Shown in pieces: positions 22,141 to 35,288 of a stretch of 64,000 bases of DNA (positions within the stretch are counted from its first letter, which is position 1; every line of letters begins with the position of its first letter). Under the pieces are notes generated by a model. It saw only the letters and a program-made list of their open reading frames with translations, had not been told where the DNA came from and made no database searches. Where the stretch lies: NCBI GenBank assembly GCA_020226215.1, contig CM035233.1, forward strand, positions 28,151,150 through 28,215,149, written 5' to 3'. Source of the stretch: Sindora glabra (taxonomy: Eukaryota; Streptophyta; Magnoliopsida; Fabales; Fabaceae). The position numbers were made by a program, and so were the translations under genes.

Positions 22141-23919
22141 GTTGATCGTAATTTATGGAAATTGCTAAATTTGGCTATATGATGCCAAACCTTAGCAGAG
22201 CTCAAGTGCTGATGAAATTGAAAGTATGAAACCTATGGAAAGTTCAATTTCACTACTTCAGCACCCTACAACCCAAGTAATCATTAAGATATAACCTCAA
22301 AATATTATGGCTAGCATCATTCTAGTCCCACGAATGAAAATCATGCATCCTCGTGAGGCACAAGAAGTGAAGCTTTCTTGTCTTTTCTTAAGTACCATAA
22401 GCATACCTCATCACGCAAATTGTTACTTCCTTAAGTATAAATCCTAAAAAATTAAAAATTGATCAAGTGGGAATTTTAAAACATTACATATAAAAGTTTT
22501 TTTTCATTAAGATAATAAACTGTAATTAAAAATAATTGTATATCTTACAATAAAATATCATATTTCTATCTCTTTAAAATTAAAATAACTATTACCAAAA
22601 AAAATTAAAGAATAAGATTATTTCCTCCTTGCTCACATCAATGGAATTCAAAGTTACATCAACTAATGTTATTATTGAAGGAAATTCTATATTACCTCTA
22701 TAAGTTTGGAACCTATGGGGATATGGTAAAATTCAAGTCATTGGATAAGTTAACCTATTCAATGGCTTCACTCATCCAATGGCTTGCATTTTGCAATATA
22801 CCCATACGTTTCAAACCTAAGGGAGTAACATAGAAAACACTTATGATCGGCTGTTGCTTTCATCTATCATCATAATCATTCTCACTGTATACTATCATCA
22901 GATATAGTTGGTCACATGAGGATATTTTTAATAATATAATAATATTTAAAGTATATAAATTAATTAAAAATATAATATTATTATATATCTAGTATTCAAA
23001 TAAAATATAGTAATATGACATTATTAAAAATTATATTTTTGATAATTACATTCCTAAAATTATTATGACCTTTGAAAATCTGAAATTTTACAAAATAAAT
23101 GTCACCTAAATGTAACATTTTTCTTCTCTTGATAATTTTCATATTTACCTTATATACATGACGAAACTCAATTACATAATAAGCAATTGCCATTAATGGT
23201 GAGGATGGAATGAGGCACAAATAGATTAACTTTCCATTGCCTTGGAGATAGAATTCATCTCATCTCCATAATCTACAAGGTTATAAAATTGTACTAAGAC
23301 TTGCAAAAAATGATAAAAATAAAAAAATAAAAAATACAAATATTTAAATTAAGGGTTATAAATTTATATGTAATTATTAAGTAATTTTAAACATTAATGA
23401 ATAAGAAAGAAACAAAAAAATCTACATTTAAATATTACAAATCATTTATAATCAACAAAACGTTATAATATATAGGTATAAAATCATATATTTATAATTG
23501 ATTTAAGTAATTTGAAACTTAATAATAAAATTTGATACATAACTAATAAAATATTGTTATTTTTATTTTCATTATCTCAAATAAAATCTTAATATATTTA
23601 TAATTTCTTGAATAATTAAATTATTAAAATGAGTAAAAAATAATACATGTATGTATGAACATATAGTAATATATAAGGTAAAAATATAATAATTTTATAA
23701 TTGTGGAGCTCTATAGGCTAAAGTAACATATTATTGCTTTATTTTCATCATTTTATTCAAAGTAAAAACTTATCTTGTACCTTGCATTATAAGACAAAAA
23801 ATCATATCATCCCCAACTTCCATCAGAATAATTCTCATGAAGCATTGTAAATTCAAGACATATTACTATAGTATGTTGAAATAATTAATGATAATTATGA
23901 TGAAAGGTAATTATGTACT
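22141..23919. other. AT-rich intergenic DNA
   Basis: No supportable gene. The first ~300 bp may still belong to the LINE 5' region, or to an older unit it entered; the rest is low-complexity A/T-rich DNA. Confidence 0.45.
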
Positions 23920-24790
23920 TATTTTTATTTTTAGAGAACAAATACAAACCTTCCCTAAATTATTGAAAATATATTTGATCATCTTCCTCTATTTTTAAAA
24001 TTTATACAAATCTCCCTTGAATGATCAATTTTTATTATACTTTCCTCCAATTTAAAAATTTTCATTAGGTTACTCGTTAAGCCTTTCATTTGTACAAGGT
24101 CAAATGGCCTTTTTAACCTAAAAAATATCAAATTTATCTTTACTTTTATTACACAAGCATATGATAAGTTTTTATAACTATTTTTTATTTGTTATTTTAT
24201 CTATGATCTATTTTACGTACTTCAATTAATAAAAAATATATTTTTAATATGAAAATTATTTCACAGTTATTACAAAAAAATATTTTGATTATTAATCAAA
24301 AACAAAATATAATGTACTTTAAAATGAAAATTAATTTTCCATTATCATTTAAAAGTTCTTTCATTAATAAAAATATGACAAATTTTAATATAAAATTCAT
24401 TTATCCATTAATAAAAAGAATCATTCTTTACTTTATCAAAAAGAAATATACTTTATTCATTTTGTTGCATACATTGAACTATTAAAGGCTACATGGACTA
24501 GGAAAAATAAAAAATTGGAAAAGAAAATTTTTAACTTGAAAAATTACTTTCCTATATCAACCAAGAATGCCATTTAAAAAAAATGGAGTGAGCTTCTTTT
24601 ATCTTGGGACATTTTAGTTATTAAAAATAATGTCATTTTCAAACTCTTATTTTAAAAGAACTTTAGCATTTTGAAAGAATATGCTCAACGAATAAGTTTT
24701 AAGTGGGGTTACATGTAAGTTTTAAAAATAGAGAAGTGGTTTGCATATATTTTCAATATTTGGGAGGTCAAACTAATTTTCTTATTTTTA
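23920..24790. mobile_element. long-TIR nonautonomous element (MITE-like)
   Basis: The left arm (about 23920-24020) and the reverse complement of the right arm (about 24690-24790) share an ordered series: TTATTTTTA, CTCCC or TTCCC followed by AAATATTGAAAATATAT, then CTCTATTTTTAAAA and TTACATGTAA / TTATACAAAT. The inverted arms are about 100 bp with perhaps 75-80% match by eye. The interior has no transposase. Ends and target duplication are not fixed. Confidence 0.55.
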
Positions 24791-25559
24791 TTAATAAGGT
24801 TAAAAGTTAATGAATGATTAATATACAACTTATATGTAAACACCTTTTAACGTCAATTGTTTTAAGGTTTTAACATTGGTTACCCTACCCACCATATATA
24901 CAATGTATATTTAGCATATTCAATATTGGTTTGAAATCAATGTGGAATATAGGCAACAACATCAGTGCATAACCAACTTGGCTATTATAATTAACTGAGG
25001 TGAAGATATAGACAATTTGGAAGTTGCTTGTTGAAAATTAACATTCATACATACCATAATTATTACCTATAACATTGTTTATTTGTAATAATCAACACCA
25101 TATTATAACAAAGACAACAATCTTTTATCATGATCGATGTCATTTATTATTATTTTTATTTCACCTATATCTCACTACACCTAAAGTTATATCTGAACTT
25201 GATTAGAGAATCTTGCCATTATATTATTATTCAAGCATTATCATTTCAAAAATGTTACCTATTATAAACATGTATTTAAAACTATTTAATAATTCAAAAA
25301 TGTTACCTATTATACATATAATATGGGCATTAAAAATATAAGCACAATTACTTTCAATATTTTTTTAATATGTCTAGGAGAATCTTCAACCTGTATCCCC
25401 TTAGCATGATTATCTCAATGTAGAACTCCTTCACATCACCTTTATCACCCACTAGAAGTACTTTTATAGAGAAAAAGAGAAGTGTCATCAATATCATCTC
25501 CTAAATTTTCTTTATCCCATCACCAATAACTTATCCCTTTCCTACTAGAGCTATGAATC
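24791..25559. other. unassigned, probably CACTA 3' flank
   Basis: No gene. It lies downstream of the minus-strand CACTA remnant and may include its degenerate subterminal region; no CACTA terminus was found. Confidence 0.3.
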
Positions 25560-26640
25560 ACTTATGATTAGATAGGTCTATGATAAAGAATACTTATTTT
25601 TCTTGAAATGCCATTATGAACAGTTTTCCCCTTATGATATTCTTTATTAAGATTCACTAACATGAATACTAACCCATCGACTCGAATGTCATTCTCATTC
25701 TTAACCTATTTACATTAAAACACAAGTTCCCTAAACATAACATAGTTAAGCTCCCAAATGTCTTCAATAACCTTATAATATGACATATTAGCATAGATAG
25801 GATTCTTATTTTTGAAACTATTCATATACATAGCCTGAGCCACCAAAATAACCCTATTATTTTGCATAATGCTTTTATCATCTTGGCTCTTCATATAAAA
25901 AGAATACTTACTGATGCCATATCTATGATAAGAGATGACCTTTATGCATGGCCTCTACATCAACCATTAAATGGTTTCAAAAATAGTATTTGGTGGTCCT
26001 TGTGCCATTTGATAATGAACTTAGCTCTTGAACTAATTGAGGAATGATTGATTGTATTTATCTTGGATTCATTAATCATTCCTTATGCAATGTTATCCCC
26101 TTAGAAAAGTCATATACTCATCCACATAAGGTTGAACTTCATCAATATTATACAGGATGTAAAAATGAGCATGCGTACACATTGTACAGCTTATTCCCCC
26201 CTAAGTACATAATGTGTCCTTACCATTCTTCCCTTATGATGAGACTTTGGAAGTTCGATAGCATCCATATTTCATAATAGTCACTAAAGAACTCAGCCAC
26301 TTCTTTAATAATATAACCTTCAACAATGCATTATTCGAGTTAATGTTTATTCATCGTATAGTCTTTTAGCATTTTTATATATTTCTTAAAAGTGTACATC
26401 CACCTTAAGTATGCCAACTTGCATAATTTTATCTTTCTTACCAAATGGACAATTAGATGCACCATGATATCAAAAAATTAAGGTAAGAAATACATCTCCA
26501 ATTCATATAACATAACCATAACTTATTTTTACAAGTCATCTAACTTCTCAAGGTCAATAACATTGCTACATACTTTATTAAAGAAGAAACAAAGTGTTGT
26601 GATAGCATTTCTAACATGTTTAAACAAAATTGGTCAAATA
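25560..26640 (-). pseudogene. CACTA (En/Spm) transposon protein remnant, DUF4218-DUF4216 type
   Basis: The minus strand reads VRNAITTLCFFFNKVC, MVMLYELEMYFLP, FFDIMVHLIVHLVRKIKLCK, RWMYTFKKYIKMLKDYTMNK, CIVEGYIIKEVAEFF, then further down RVILVAQAMYMNSFKNKNPI, YYKVIEDIWELNY and DGLVFMLVNLNKEYHKG. This is the order seen in plant CACTA second-half proteins: DUF4218 (MVHLxVHL, RWMYxxxRYxxxLKxYVRNK, EGYI) followed by DUF4216 (YYGVIEEIWELDY, FxLVDLNRxGHK). Stops are frequent. The N-terminal transposase catalytic half is not seen, nor are the CACTA ends. Open frames on the opposite strand here are antisense to this remnant. Confidence 0.75.
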
Positions 26641-27057
26641 ACCATTGGTAACATCAAATTTTCTATTTTCAAGTTTGATTTAAGTTCTTACAAAGTGATT
26701 TCCAAGCAAATTGTTTTAGGTAATTAATGTAACATGTTTTGGCATGAAAACATTTAGAAAATGATTTTAACTTATCATTTCTTTGCTAGAAAATTTGAGA
26801 AAAGCTTCATAAAAGTTGCATAGAAATATAGAATTTCAAAAACTAAGCATGTTTTTGTCAAGATGTTTTGGTAGTTTGATGTGTGAGTGACTTGCAAAAT
26901 TTGTTTTAAATGTTAAAAGGAGTTTAAAATGGTATTTTATTTTAATTCTATACTTTTCTAGGATAAATTGAGAATGTTTTAATTGAAATTGGAAATTTCA
27001 AGTTAAATATGTCATTTGCAAGGTGTTTTGATAGTTAGAAATGTGGATAACTTGTTT
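26641..27057. other. unassigned, possibly copia upstream sequence
   Basis: AT-rich with recurring phrases of the GTTTTGGTAGTTTGATGTGTG type (near 26865 and again near 27020). No gene seen. Confidence 0.3.
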
Positions 27058-29740
27058 TAAAAGATCATATGTGTGACTTATGTTAACAAGGTAAACAAGT
27101 GTAATCATCCTTCCAACCTATCAATATGGTCTTTACATCAAGACATTTAGAATTTATACATATTAATTTATTTGGTCTAACCAAAACTTTAAGCTTTAAA
27201 GGTAAAAAGTATAGTCTAGTAGTTATTGATGATTTTTTTTAAATATACACAAGTTTATTTTCTTACATATAAAGATGAAACTTTTAATATCTTTGATCAA
27301 TTTTACAATAAATTTTAAAAATGAAAAAGGAGTTTGCATTATCAAATATTAGAAGTGATCATGGTGGAGAATTTGAAAATCAAAGTTTTGAAATTTTTGT
27401 GATGAAATGCTATTGGTCATAAATTCTCATATCCTAAATCCTATTAACAAAATGGGGTTGTGGAAAGAAATAATAAAACGTTATAAGATAAGACTAGAAC
27501 CATGCTCTTTGAAAATGATTTGCTAAAATATTTTTAGGTCTGAAGCTATAAATATATCATGCTATATTCCAAATAGATTCTTCATAAGACTTATTTTAAA
27601 GAAAATATCATATGAATTATGGATAGGTAGAAAACCCAACATTAGTTATTTTTATGCTTTTAGATGTAAAGGTTTCATTTTAAATAATGGAAAAGAAAAT
27701 CTTGCAATATTTGACTCAAGAAATAATGAAAGGACTTTTTATTGTATACTTTTATACAAGTGAAGCATATAAAGTTTACAACAAAAGAACTCTACACTAT
27801 AGAAGAATCTATGCATATAGTATTTGAAGAATCCAATGCATCTTCTTTAAGAAAGCAAGCAAATAATAAAGCTTAAGTAACCTTAAAAGAGCAACCTTCA
27901 AAAGAGCAAGTAGAAACGGACAAAGAAATCTAGCTCGAGCCTTAAATTTCAAAAGTGCAAGAAGGTTGCTATTTTGAACGATATCCAGAAAATGAGCATG
28001 CTGAATGCTATCTAGAATAATATAATGAAAATATGGAAAATCAAGAAAGAATTCTACTCAATGCCCTTTAAAGAGATAGAGGAAATCTATCAAGAGAATG
28101 AAAAGATCACCAAGCTACTTAAATGAATTTATCATTAGTGACCCATCTTAAGATATAAAAACCAGATCATCTTATAAAAATAAAACCAACTTGGCCTTAC
28201 TTTCTTATGTAAAATCAAAGAATGTACAAGATGTTTTCAATAATGAAAGTTAAGTAAAAGCAATGAAAAAAGAACTACATTAATTTGAAAAGAATGAAGT
28301 TTGGGAGCTTGCACCTATCAACATTAAGTCATCTAGTAATTAGAACAAAATAGGTATTCAAAAATAAATTCAATAAATTCGAGAAAGTGCTAAGAAACAA
28401 AGTAAGGTTAGTAACCTAAGGGTATAATCAACAAGAAGGTATTGAGTATGCTAAAACTTATGTCTCTGTAGCTAAACTTGAATATATAAGAATGCTACTC
28501 TCATTTACATACTTAGAAAAATCTTAAACTTTATCAAATGGATGTTTAAAGTAATTTTCTAAATGGTTTTCCTAAATAAGGAAATATATGTAAAATAACC
28601 TCTTAGTTTTGAAAATAAAGAAAAGCCAAATCATGTTTTCGAACTTACAAAAGCCTTATATAAATTAAGGCAAGCTGCAAGGGCTTAGTATGAAGAGCTA
28701 AGTAAGTTTCTTGTTGAAAATAATTTTATAAGAGGAAAAGTTGACATAACACTTTTTATTAGAACCATTAAACATGATATTTTAGTTGTTCAAATATATG
28801 TAGATGATATTATCTTTGGATCTATTAATAACCTTTTGTGCAAGGAATTTTCAAAGCTAATGAAAGGTGAATTTGAAATGAGAATGATGGGAGAACTCAC
28901 TTTCTTTCTTAGACTTCAAGTTAAACAAATGAAAGAAGGCATTTTCATGATCAAGCAAAATACATAAGTGAACTCTTAGAGAATTTTAGGATGAAGAATG
29001 CAAAATCTATTGGCACTTTTATGATTCCCTCCATAAAGTTAGAGAAAAATGTAAATGGTAAATTAATAGATGAAAAGTGATTTAAAGGTATGATTAGCTC
29101 ACTTCTATATTCAATCACAAGTAGACCAAAAATTATTTATTCAATCATACGTAGACCAGAAATTATGTTTAGTGTTTACATGTGTGCCTAATATCAATCT
29201 AATCAAGGAATCCAATTTAAGTTCTTGAATATTTTAGATATTTACTAGGAACAAAGGACTATGACCTTTAGTATCCTAAAGATAGTTCAATGGACTTAGT
29301 TGGATATTCAAATGCTAGCTTTGCAAGTTGTAAATTAGATTAAAAGAAGGCACTAGTGAAGCATGCCAATTTCTAGGTCAAAGAATTTTATCTTAGCATA
29401 GCACAATGTAAGCCTCAATTGCACTTTCAATAGTCGAAGTTGAGTATATGGCAGTTAGAAGTTATTGCATTATGAAAAGGCAACTAGAAGAATATGGTTT
29501 GAATTTTAACCCTATTCATATATTCTACAATAATAAATTGCTATTAATTTAATGAAAAATCCTATACAACACTTTAGAATTAAGCACATTGAAATTAGAC
29601 ATCATTTCATAGAGATTATATGCAAAAAGGAGATATCTTGCTAGAATTTATAAATATTGAAAATCAACTAACAAATATTTTCACAAAACAACTACATAAA
29701 GATATGTTCCACTCTATTAGAAAAGAATTATGAATGATTG
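27058..29740 (+). pseudogene. SIRE/Maximus-like copia pol remnant (integrase to RNase H)
   Basis: Plus strand, in order: the CDLC-x-GKQ segment that ends the integrase zinc region (about 27075), FGLTKTLSFKGKKYSLVVID (about 27160, integrase core start), the RT region with LTKALYKLRQAARA (about 28645), the catalytic box IYVDDIIFGS (28794-28823), MRMMGELTFFLRLQVKQMKE (about 28880), RNase H segment SIVEVEYMAVRSYC (about 29430), and the C-terminal NIFTKQLHKDMFHSIRKEL (about 29670). Both RT Asp residues remain, but many stops and frameshifts and an internal gap destroy the frame. No gag or protease lies upstream, so the copy is truncated at its 5' side, next to the CACTA remnant. Confidence 0.85.
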
Positions 29741-32700
29741 ATTTTAATTAAATGTCATATAATTGATAAATACATATAATATAAGACAATATATGCTTTT
29801 TTATAATTATGTGATATTTGGTGCATTTATATATAGAAATAAAATTAGGTTTTTTAGAGAATATGCATTAGATTTCAAAAATAGCAACCTGGTTGTTATC
29901 TCATAGTTTTAGAAGATAGGAAGTGGTGCCATTTTATTTTTTAAAAAAACTTGGAGGAGTAGCCAAAATCTTCTATTTACTAACTTTAATTTGAAATTAC
30001 TATTCAAAGTCAATTGATAAGTCTAATTATTTGATTTCAACTTACATCTAGTTATACCCTAAATGTAATTTTGTCCAAGAAAATCAAATATTTGATAAAT
30101 CCCTCTTTTGTCAAATAAAAGATTCTCTACAAAATCAAATTTTTTTCATCATTTCCTTCTGGTCTCAAAAATAACAATTGTTTCATCCTTAAATTAAATT
30201 TAGTTTATTAACAAAAAATTATTCTCTTTCAAGTTTATTTTCCCTGCAACTTTATTATTCAAAGCATTGAACATATTATTTTCTAAAAAATCTCTCAAAT
30301 GCCTTTGTCTCGTCCTCACCAAATTGAAAAACAACAAATTTTAATTTCTTCAAAATGCCATTATCAAGGGTAAGCTTTCATACTCATTCTTCTTTATTTT
30401 TGCCAAAAATAACTTATATCTATTGATTCTTCTAAAAAATTGATAGTTCGTTATCACTATTTGATACTTATAAAAATCTAACTCCTCTTAATCTTTATCT
30501 TGAAATCAACTATAGCCTCCTCTATTTTTCAAGAAATATATTTTCATGATAAAACAACTAAGAGCAAGTTTAAGCAAAATTATGGCAACAAAAAAATTTA
30601 TCAAACCTTGAAAAGTAGATATGCTTAACTTGGAAACTAAAGGAGTGACTTGTTTCAAATGGATAAACAAAATGGGCTGGTAGTGGTTTCTAAAGGTGAA
30701 TGTAAGACTGTTTGAAAAACATACTTGACTATTTTAAGCTAGCCTTGAATTGTCCTATTAGAATGATTAGTTGTTGATCTTTGTCAATGGGAAAGAACAT
30801 TAAATAGATGTTGCCGTGATGAATGAACTATGATTGCAATGTCACTATGCATCAAAATTAGATTAAAAATTAGTTTGCTAAAAATATAATGCAATAAAGT
30901 GACACAAACCAAGTTATATCCCTAATGATCCTTTACTATTATCCTTTATTGTAATTTACTAAGAGAATGCAAAAATGGAATGCACAATTTGATATGAAAA
31001 TAAAATGCAAAAATGAGCAAATGCAAAATGTAGAATTAAGGGGCTTGTTTCTATAAGATTAAAATAATAGCAATAAACTAAACAAATACAAAAAGTAAAT
31101 AAAAAGGAACTTAATGTAATTAAGTAATCAATTCAAGGAATTGAGACTTCTAATTTAGATTAATCATTAATTAATTAGAATTTAACTTTTCTAATTAATT
31201 CTTCAATCTTGAATTACCCGAAATCTTTGTAATAATTCATAAATCTTATGTTAGATGATTATTTAGGATTTGATCAATTAAGATTAGCTAAATTAAATAA
31301 TCGCTACAACTTCTAAGCTAGATCATAATTGATTTAATAATAGAATTCACTTGAATTAAAAAATTAAATTAGAAATATCCAAATTAATCCCTCAACCCTC
31401 TACCTCTATGTGTAAAATCATAATTTAATATCAAAATAGCAAATGATTAGAAATCGTAAGGATGAACATTAATTATATCAAATCAATATCTAACATAAGT
31501 AATTTTAAGAAATTAGTATAGGTAAATAGGGAAAGAAGAAAATTAATTAAAGAAAAGTTAACATTACAAATCATAATCCCATAATTCAGTAGAGGAAAGC
31601 CGCAAACTCCTTGACATTAACTCTAAATTTAAGCTTACATTGATAAAGAATAAAAGAGAAATAAAAAGAAGAAGAAAAGTTGTGCTACTGAATCTATTTA
31701 GTTTGAATCTCTTCAGCTCTTTTGCCTCTTATATGACGTAATTACCCTAAAACCCTATCAAACCTAAATCCCATGCCTCTTAGGATTACAAAAATGAGGT
31801 CTTCCTAATTTTTAGAAGCTTAGACCCTATTTTTATAAAGCAACTAACTCTAATAGTTACTAGTAATAAATTCTCATAGGTTTGACTTTCACCTAGTATT
31901 AGACCTACTAAAATGATGTAATTTGGGTAATCTACAAACTATGAAAATTGTAGGCCTAGGTCTTAGCAAAATTTGAATATTGATCTCACATTAATCAGGC
32001 CTCTATAATTCCAGATATGACCTAAAAATTGAGGTAGACTCAAGTTAGGGATAGAAATACAACTTCAACATTTTAGCCATATATGACCTCCAAAATGTTT
32101 GAACTAGCTTAGGTCAAAATATAAAATTTGTAGATCTAGTCTTTAAACTTTCTAATAATATAAAGATTGCCTTAATCTAACATTCAAAGCTCAAGATATA
32201 GTTGAAAAAATAGAAATAGTGTTAAAATCTAGCATTAATCGAATAAATTTAGAAACATTGTAAAATCAATCCTGAATTATAAAATAAGGCTAATTCTATA
32301 AAATTAAGCATAAATATCTCACTAAGAGACATAAAATAGGAAGAAATATAGTAAATAGTTTTTCTCATTAAACTACTTGCAAAACAAATGAAAAGGAATG
32401 CATCCACACCAATAAAGCTATGATCAATGTTGAAAGCTAAGACAACAAAAAATGGTTTAAAGCTATTGAAGATAGCAAATCTTCCAAGATTCCTCTAGCC
32501 AATTAGCTTTTCTTAAATGGGAAGGCATTTCACTATTATATTTGCAAAGCCTTTTGCCTAAAAGAGGGATCCATGAACAATTTTAGTAATTTCAAACTTT
32601 TTTTTTTACTTTAGGTTATTGAATCAAACTACAAAGTTAATCTAGGATTTTTGGTAATCAAACATTTCATATTCATGAAAACAAGGATAAATGCTTAATT

Positions 32701-33106
32701 AGGATATAGTATAATTACCACCAAAATCTTAGAATATTTTGGAGTTGATATCTTTAGAGAAAAATGAGTAGGGATTAGTAGAGAAAGTATCATGAATGTA
32801 AATTGGCTTAGGTCTCCATCCTTCACCAAATCCAAATAATTACTAGTAGGGATGTATAGGGAAGTTATTTGTATGAAAAAATTATAGTTGCAAGGCTCAT
32901 GAGATTGATAAGAGAAAGATGATAGCTTTAGTAGAAGAATAAGATAATGAATATAGTAAGTGTGTCTTGGGTGAAGATGATGAATGCACCAAAGGTTGCT
33001 TTCTGTCACATCCCAAGTTCATATTTAAAGTTTTCATAAATATCAATGTTTATGAATAACTATTTTAATTATTTATTCAATTAATATTTAGTTTAAAATA
33101 TATTTT
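29741..33106. other. unassigned repeat-like DNA after copia pol
   Basis: No supportable gene. The first ~1 kb may be the post-pol region of the SIRE-like element (an eroded frame near 30300 begins MPLSRPHQ). From about 30850 to 33000 the texture changes and resembles a minus-strand noncoding LTR or leader, but no ends, PBS or domains were found. Confidence 0.3.
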
Positions 33107-33596
33107 TTGATTAACACACCATTTGGAATGGGTGAAATACTGGGGAGTGCAAGGGGTGGGTGAAATGATAGGCGAAATTAGGAATTTACCCCGTTTAGTT
33201 ACCGGGCATAAACAGAGGGGGGCATAATTTGGAGTGAAAAATTTTAGTGGGGCCACGCTTACAATTTCACCCCAAATTTGAGGGGTAATACAGGTGAAAT
33301 TGACTTTTGTTTTTTGCCTTTCCACAAACTGCCCTCAGAAACCAACATCCGTGATTCTCTTTTCTTCACACATTGCAACAAGAAATCCCCTTCAATCTTT
33401 ATTGTCATCTCTATCCACAGCTCTCTCCTGTTATGCATCTTCCTCTGATCTTGGTCAAGAAGGAAGAAAAAGCCGTATCTCCACTTTGAGTCAAGGATAG
33501 CGTTCGGAGGAGCACCATCATTGCCCATTTCTATCACCATCGAAGGCTGGTTTTTCTATGAATCTACCATAGCCGGCATCGATTGCAGCCTCACTG

Positions 33597-33686
33597 GTAT
33601 GAATACTGCTCGATCTGCTTCATTATTGCATCTGGCATTAGGCTAATGTTTCTGTTTTGGTTGCTTATTATTGGTTGCTTCAACAG
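33597..33686 (+). other. putative small intron in GC-raised island
   Basis: A 90-nt segment starts GTATGAATAC, has a branch-like GGCTAATG and ends TTGCTTCAACAG. Joining the flanks keeps a short frame (IDCSLTGVAVGINCGR) that then stops. A later ATG at 33723 opens only 23 codons (MDENREVRRLN...). This looks like a piece of a transcribed plant gene, but I do not recognise it. Confidence 0.3.
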
Positions 33687-33839
33687 GTGTGGCGGTCGGC
33701 ATTAATTGTGGGAGGCTAAACAATGGATGAAAATCGGGAAGTAAGGAGGCTGAATGTTGCATCTGAGGCTCGCCGGTTGCTCTCCAAAAAATAGCAGGTT
33801 TATGACTGTTGGTGGCAAAAGATCTAGAAGGAGCTGTAC

Positions 33840-33871
33840 CGGGTCAGGCTACATAGGTTTAGCCTGACCCG
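33840..33871. repeat. perfect 12-bp hairpin
   Basis: CGGGTCAGGCTA and TAGCCTGACCCG are separated by 8 nt. This is a strong GC-rich stem in an AT-rich region, followed by a partial repeat (ACCCGACCCG). Confidence 0.85.
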
Positions 33872-34852
33872 ATTCCCTGGTTAAGGCGGCAACCCGACCC
33901 GCCCTGCTCACTTTTTTTTTTAGAACATAAATTTCACTTTTGTAAATTTAATTAAATTTCACATCAAGCAATATTTATAAAGGTTATAAATAATAGAATT
34001 ACATACATTAATTTTTTCTTCCCCTTTCTGTTAAGATGTGGAATGGCCGAATAATGTGATGGATATTTTGTGAGAGCATTATGTCTGGATAGAAGGAGTT
34101 TTATGTTTGTTTCCAAATGGATATATTGTTGAAGTATAAAATGTTTAATATTAACTAATTAGCTTAGCTTGTAGTTGGTGTGATGTGGTGCTGTCTATAT
34201 TTTTCATTTACTGGTAGGAGTAACTACAAGTTAAAGGAAATTTTTTATTAATTTGATTAATTTCATATTAAATAAGATAAATTAAAGAATTAAATGCAAA
34301 TCAAAGCTTAATAAGAATTCTAGAAATGGAAGCTACATGCATTACAAAAATTGCCGAAAGACAAATGTAATGCTACATGCAGTAACAAAAATTTGACATT
34401 AAAATTTAATGAAAATTTAAGATTATTATTAAATACCTAATAATAAGTTTTGTTTATAGAAATTAATCTAATTAATATATAAAATTCATAATTCAATTAT
34501 AAACTTAACCATAATATAATACATAAAAAATGTAAATAAAAAAAAATTGACATAGATTATTTTATTTGTATATTATTTTCTTATTTAATTTTATTAAGTA
34601 AAAAAATAATATATTTAACCATAATATAGCAAAAGAACATTTTAGTTATTTTACTCAATCACATTTCCTTCCTCCCCTATTTTCATCTATTTCAAACAAA
34701 GAAAATTCATTTCACTCTATTTACTTTCACTCTCATTTTCACTCATTCCAAACACTTTAAGGTAAATTTTTTTTACCTCCAATTTCTTTCTCCTCCATTT
34801 CCTTTCACTCCCAATTACTCCCCCTTTATTTTCACTCCAATCCAAACAAAGT

Positions 34853-35288
34853 ATAAAAGTTTTGAATATTGAAAAATAATATCTATGATAATATTTGAAA
34901 ATCACTTATTTTTATGTGAATATTATTGATGTAAGATTATAATGGAAAATAATAATTGAGTTCAGAAATTTAAATAAAGTATATTTTATGAAAATGAGCT
35001 TCAAAAAATGAATGGCTAAAATCGATTTTATAATAAGAATAAAGCGGTGAAATTTAAGGCGGAATTGAGCTCATAAAAGATGAGTACATAGAATCATCAT
35101 TTATAGTTTATTTTCCTGCACATCCTGTCTCCTCTCTTTTTTCTTTTTTTTGATTATTATGCTCTTTTTCTCGATTTTTGTGCCATTTTCATTTATCTTC
35201 TGATTGCTGTCTTTTTTTTTCTCTAATTTTTCCAGATTCCCCCCTCCCCCCCTTTTTTTTTTGAAAAAACCCGTTAGCCCCACTCTTT
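34853..35288. other. AT-rich then pyrimidine-rich spacer
   Basis: No gene. The right part is a T/C-rich tract with a run of C near 35240, ending at the TIR element. Confidence 0.5.

Larger units (their letters stand above)
33107..34852. mobile_element. candidate TIR element with GC-raised island
   Basis: The left end contains CATTTGGAATGGGTGAAA and the right end, read in reverse, TTTGGATTGGAGTGAAAA; a further inner copy GTTTGGAATGAGTGAAAA lies near 34740. The possible 3-bp duplication TAA on both sides would suit a PIF/Harbinger (Tourist) element. TIRs are imperfect and the ends uncertain. The interior holds a GC-raised island (about 33290-33900) with an intron-like segment and a strong hairpin. 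Confidence 0.35.

Noticed and set aside
22205..22240. Hammerhead-ribozyme-like CTGATGA...GAAA
   Set aside because: There is no room for stem II between the two core boxes and no flanking stems form.
24249..24485. Hydrophobic 78-residue frame
   Set aside because: It is AT-rich interior of a long-TIR element, all Ile/Lys/Phe/Asn codons, with no homologous signature.
25862..26277. Two plus-strand frames near 26 kb
   Set aside because: They are antisense to the clearly recognisable minus-strand CACTA remnant.
33259..33540. Overlapping plus and minus frames as competing genes
   Set aside because: Both are short, overlap each other, and neither has a recognisable domain; the intron-like feature on the plus strand is better explained as a fragment.
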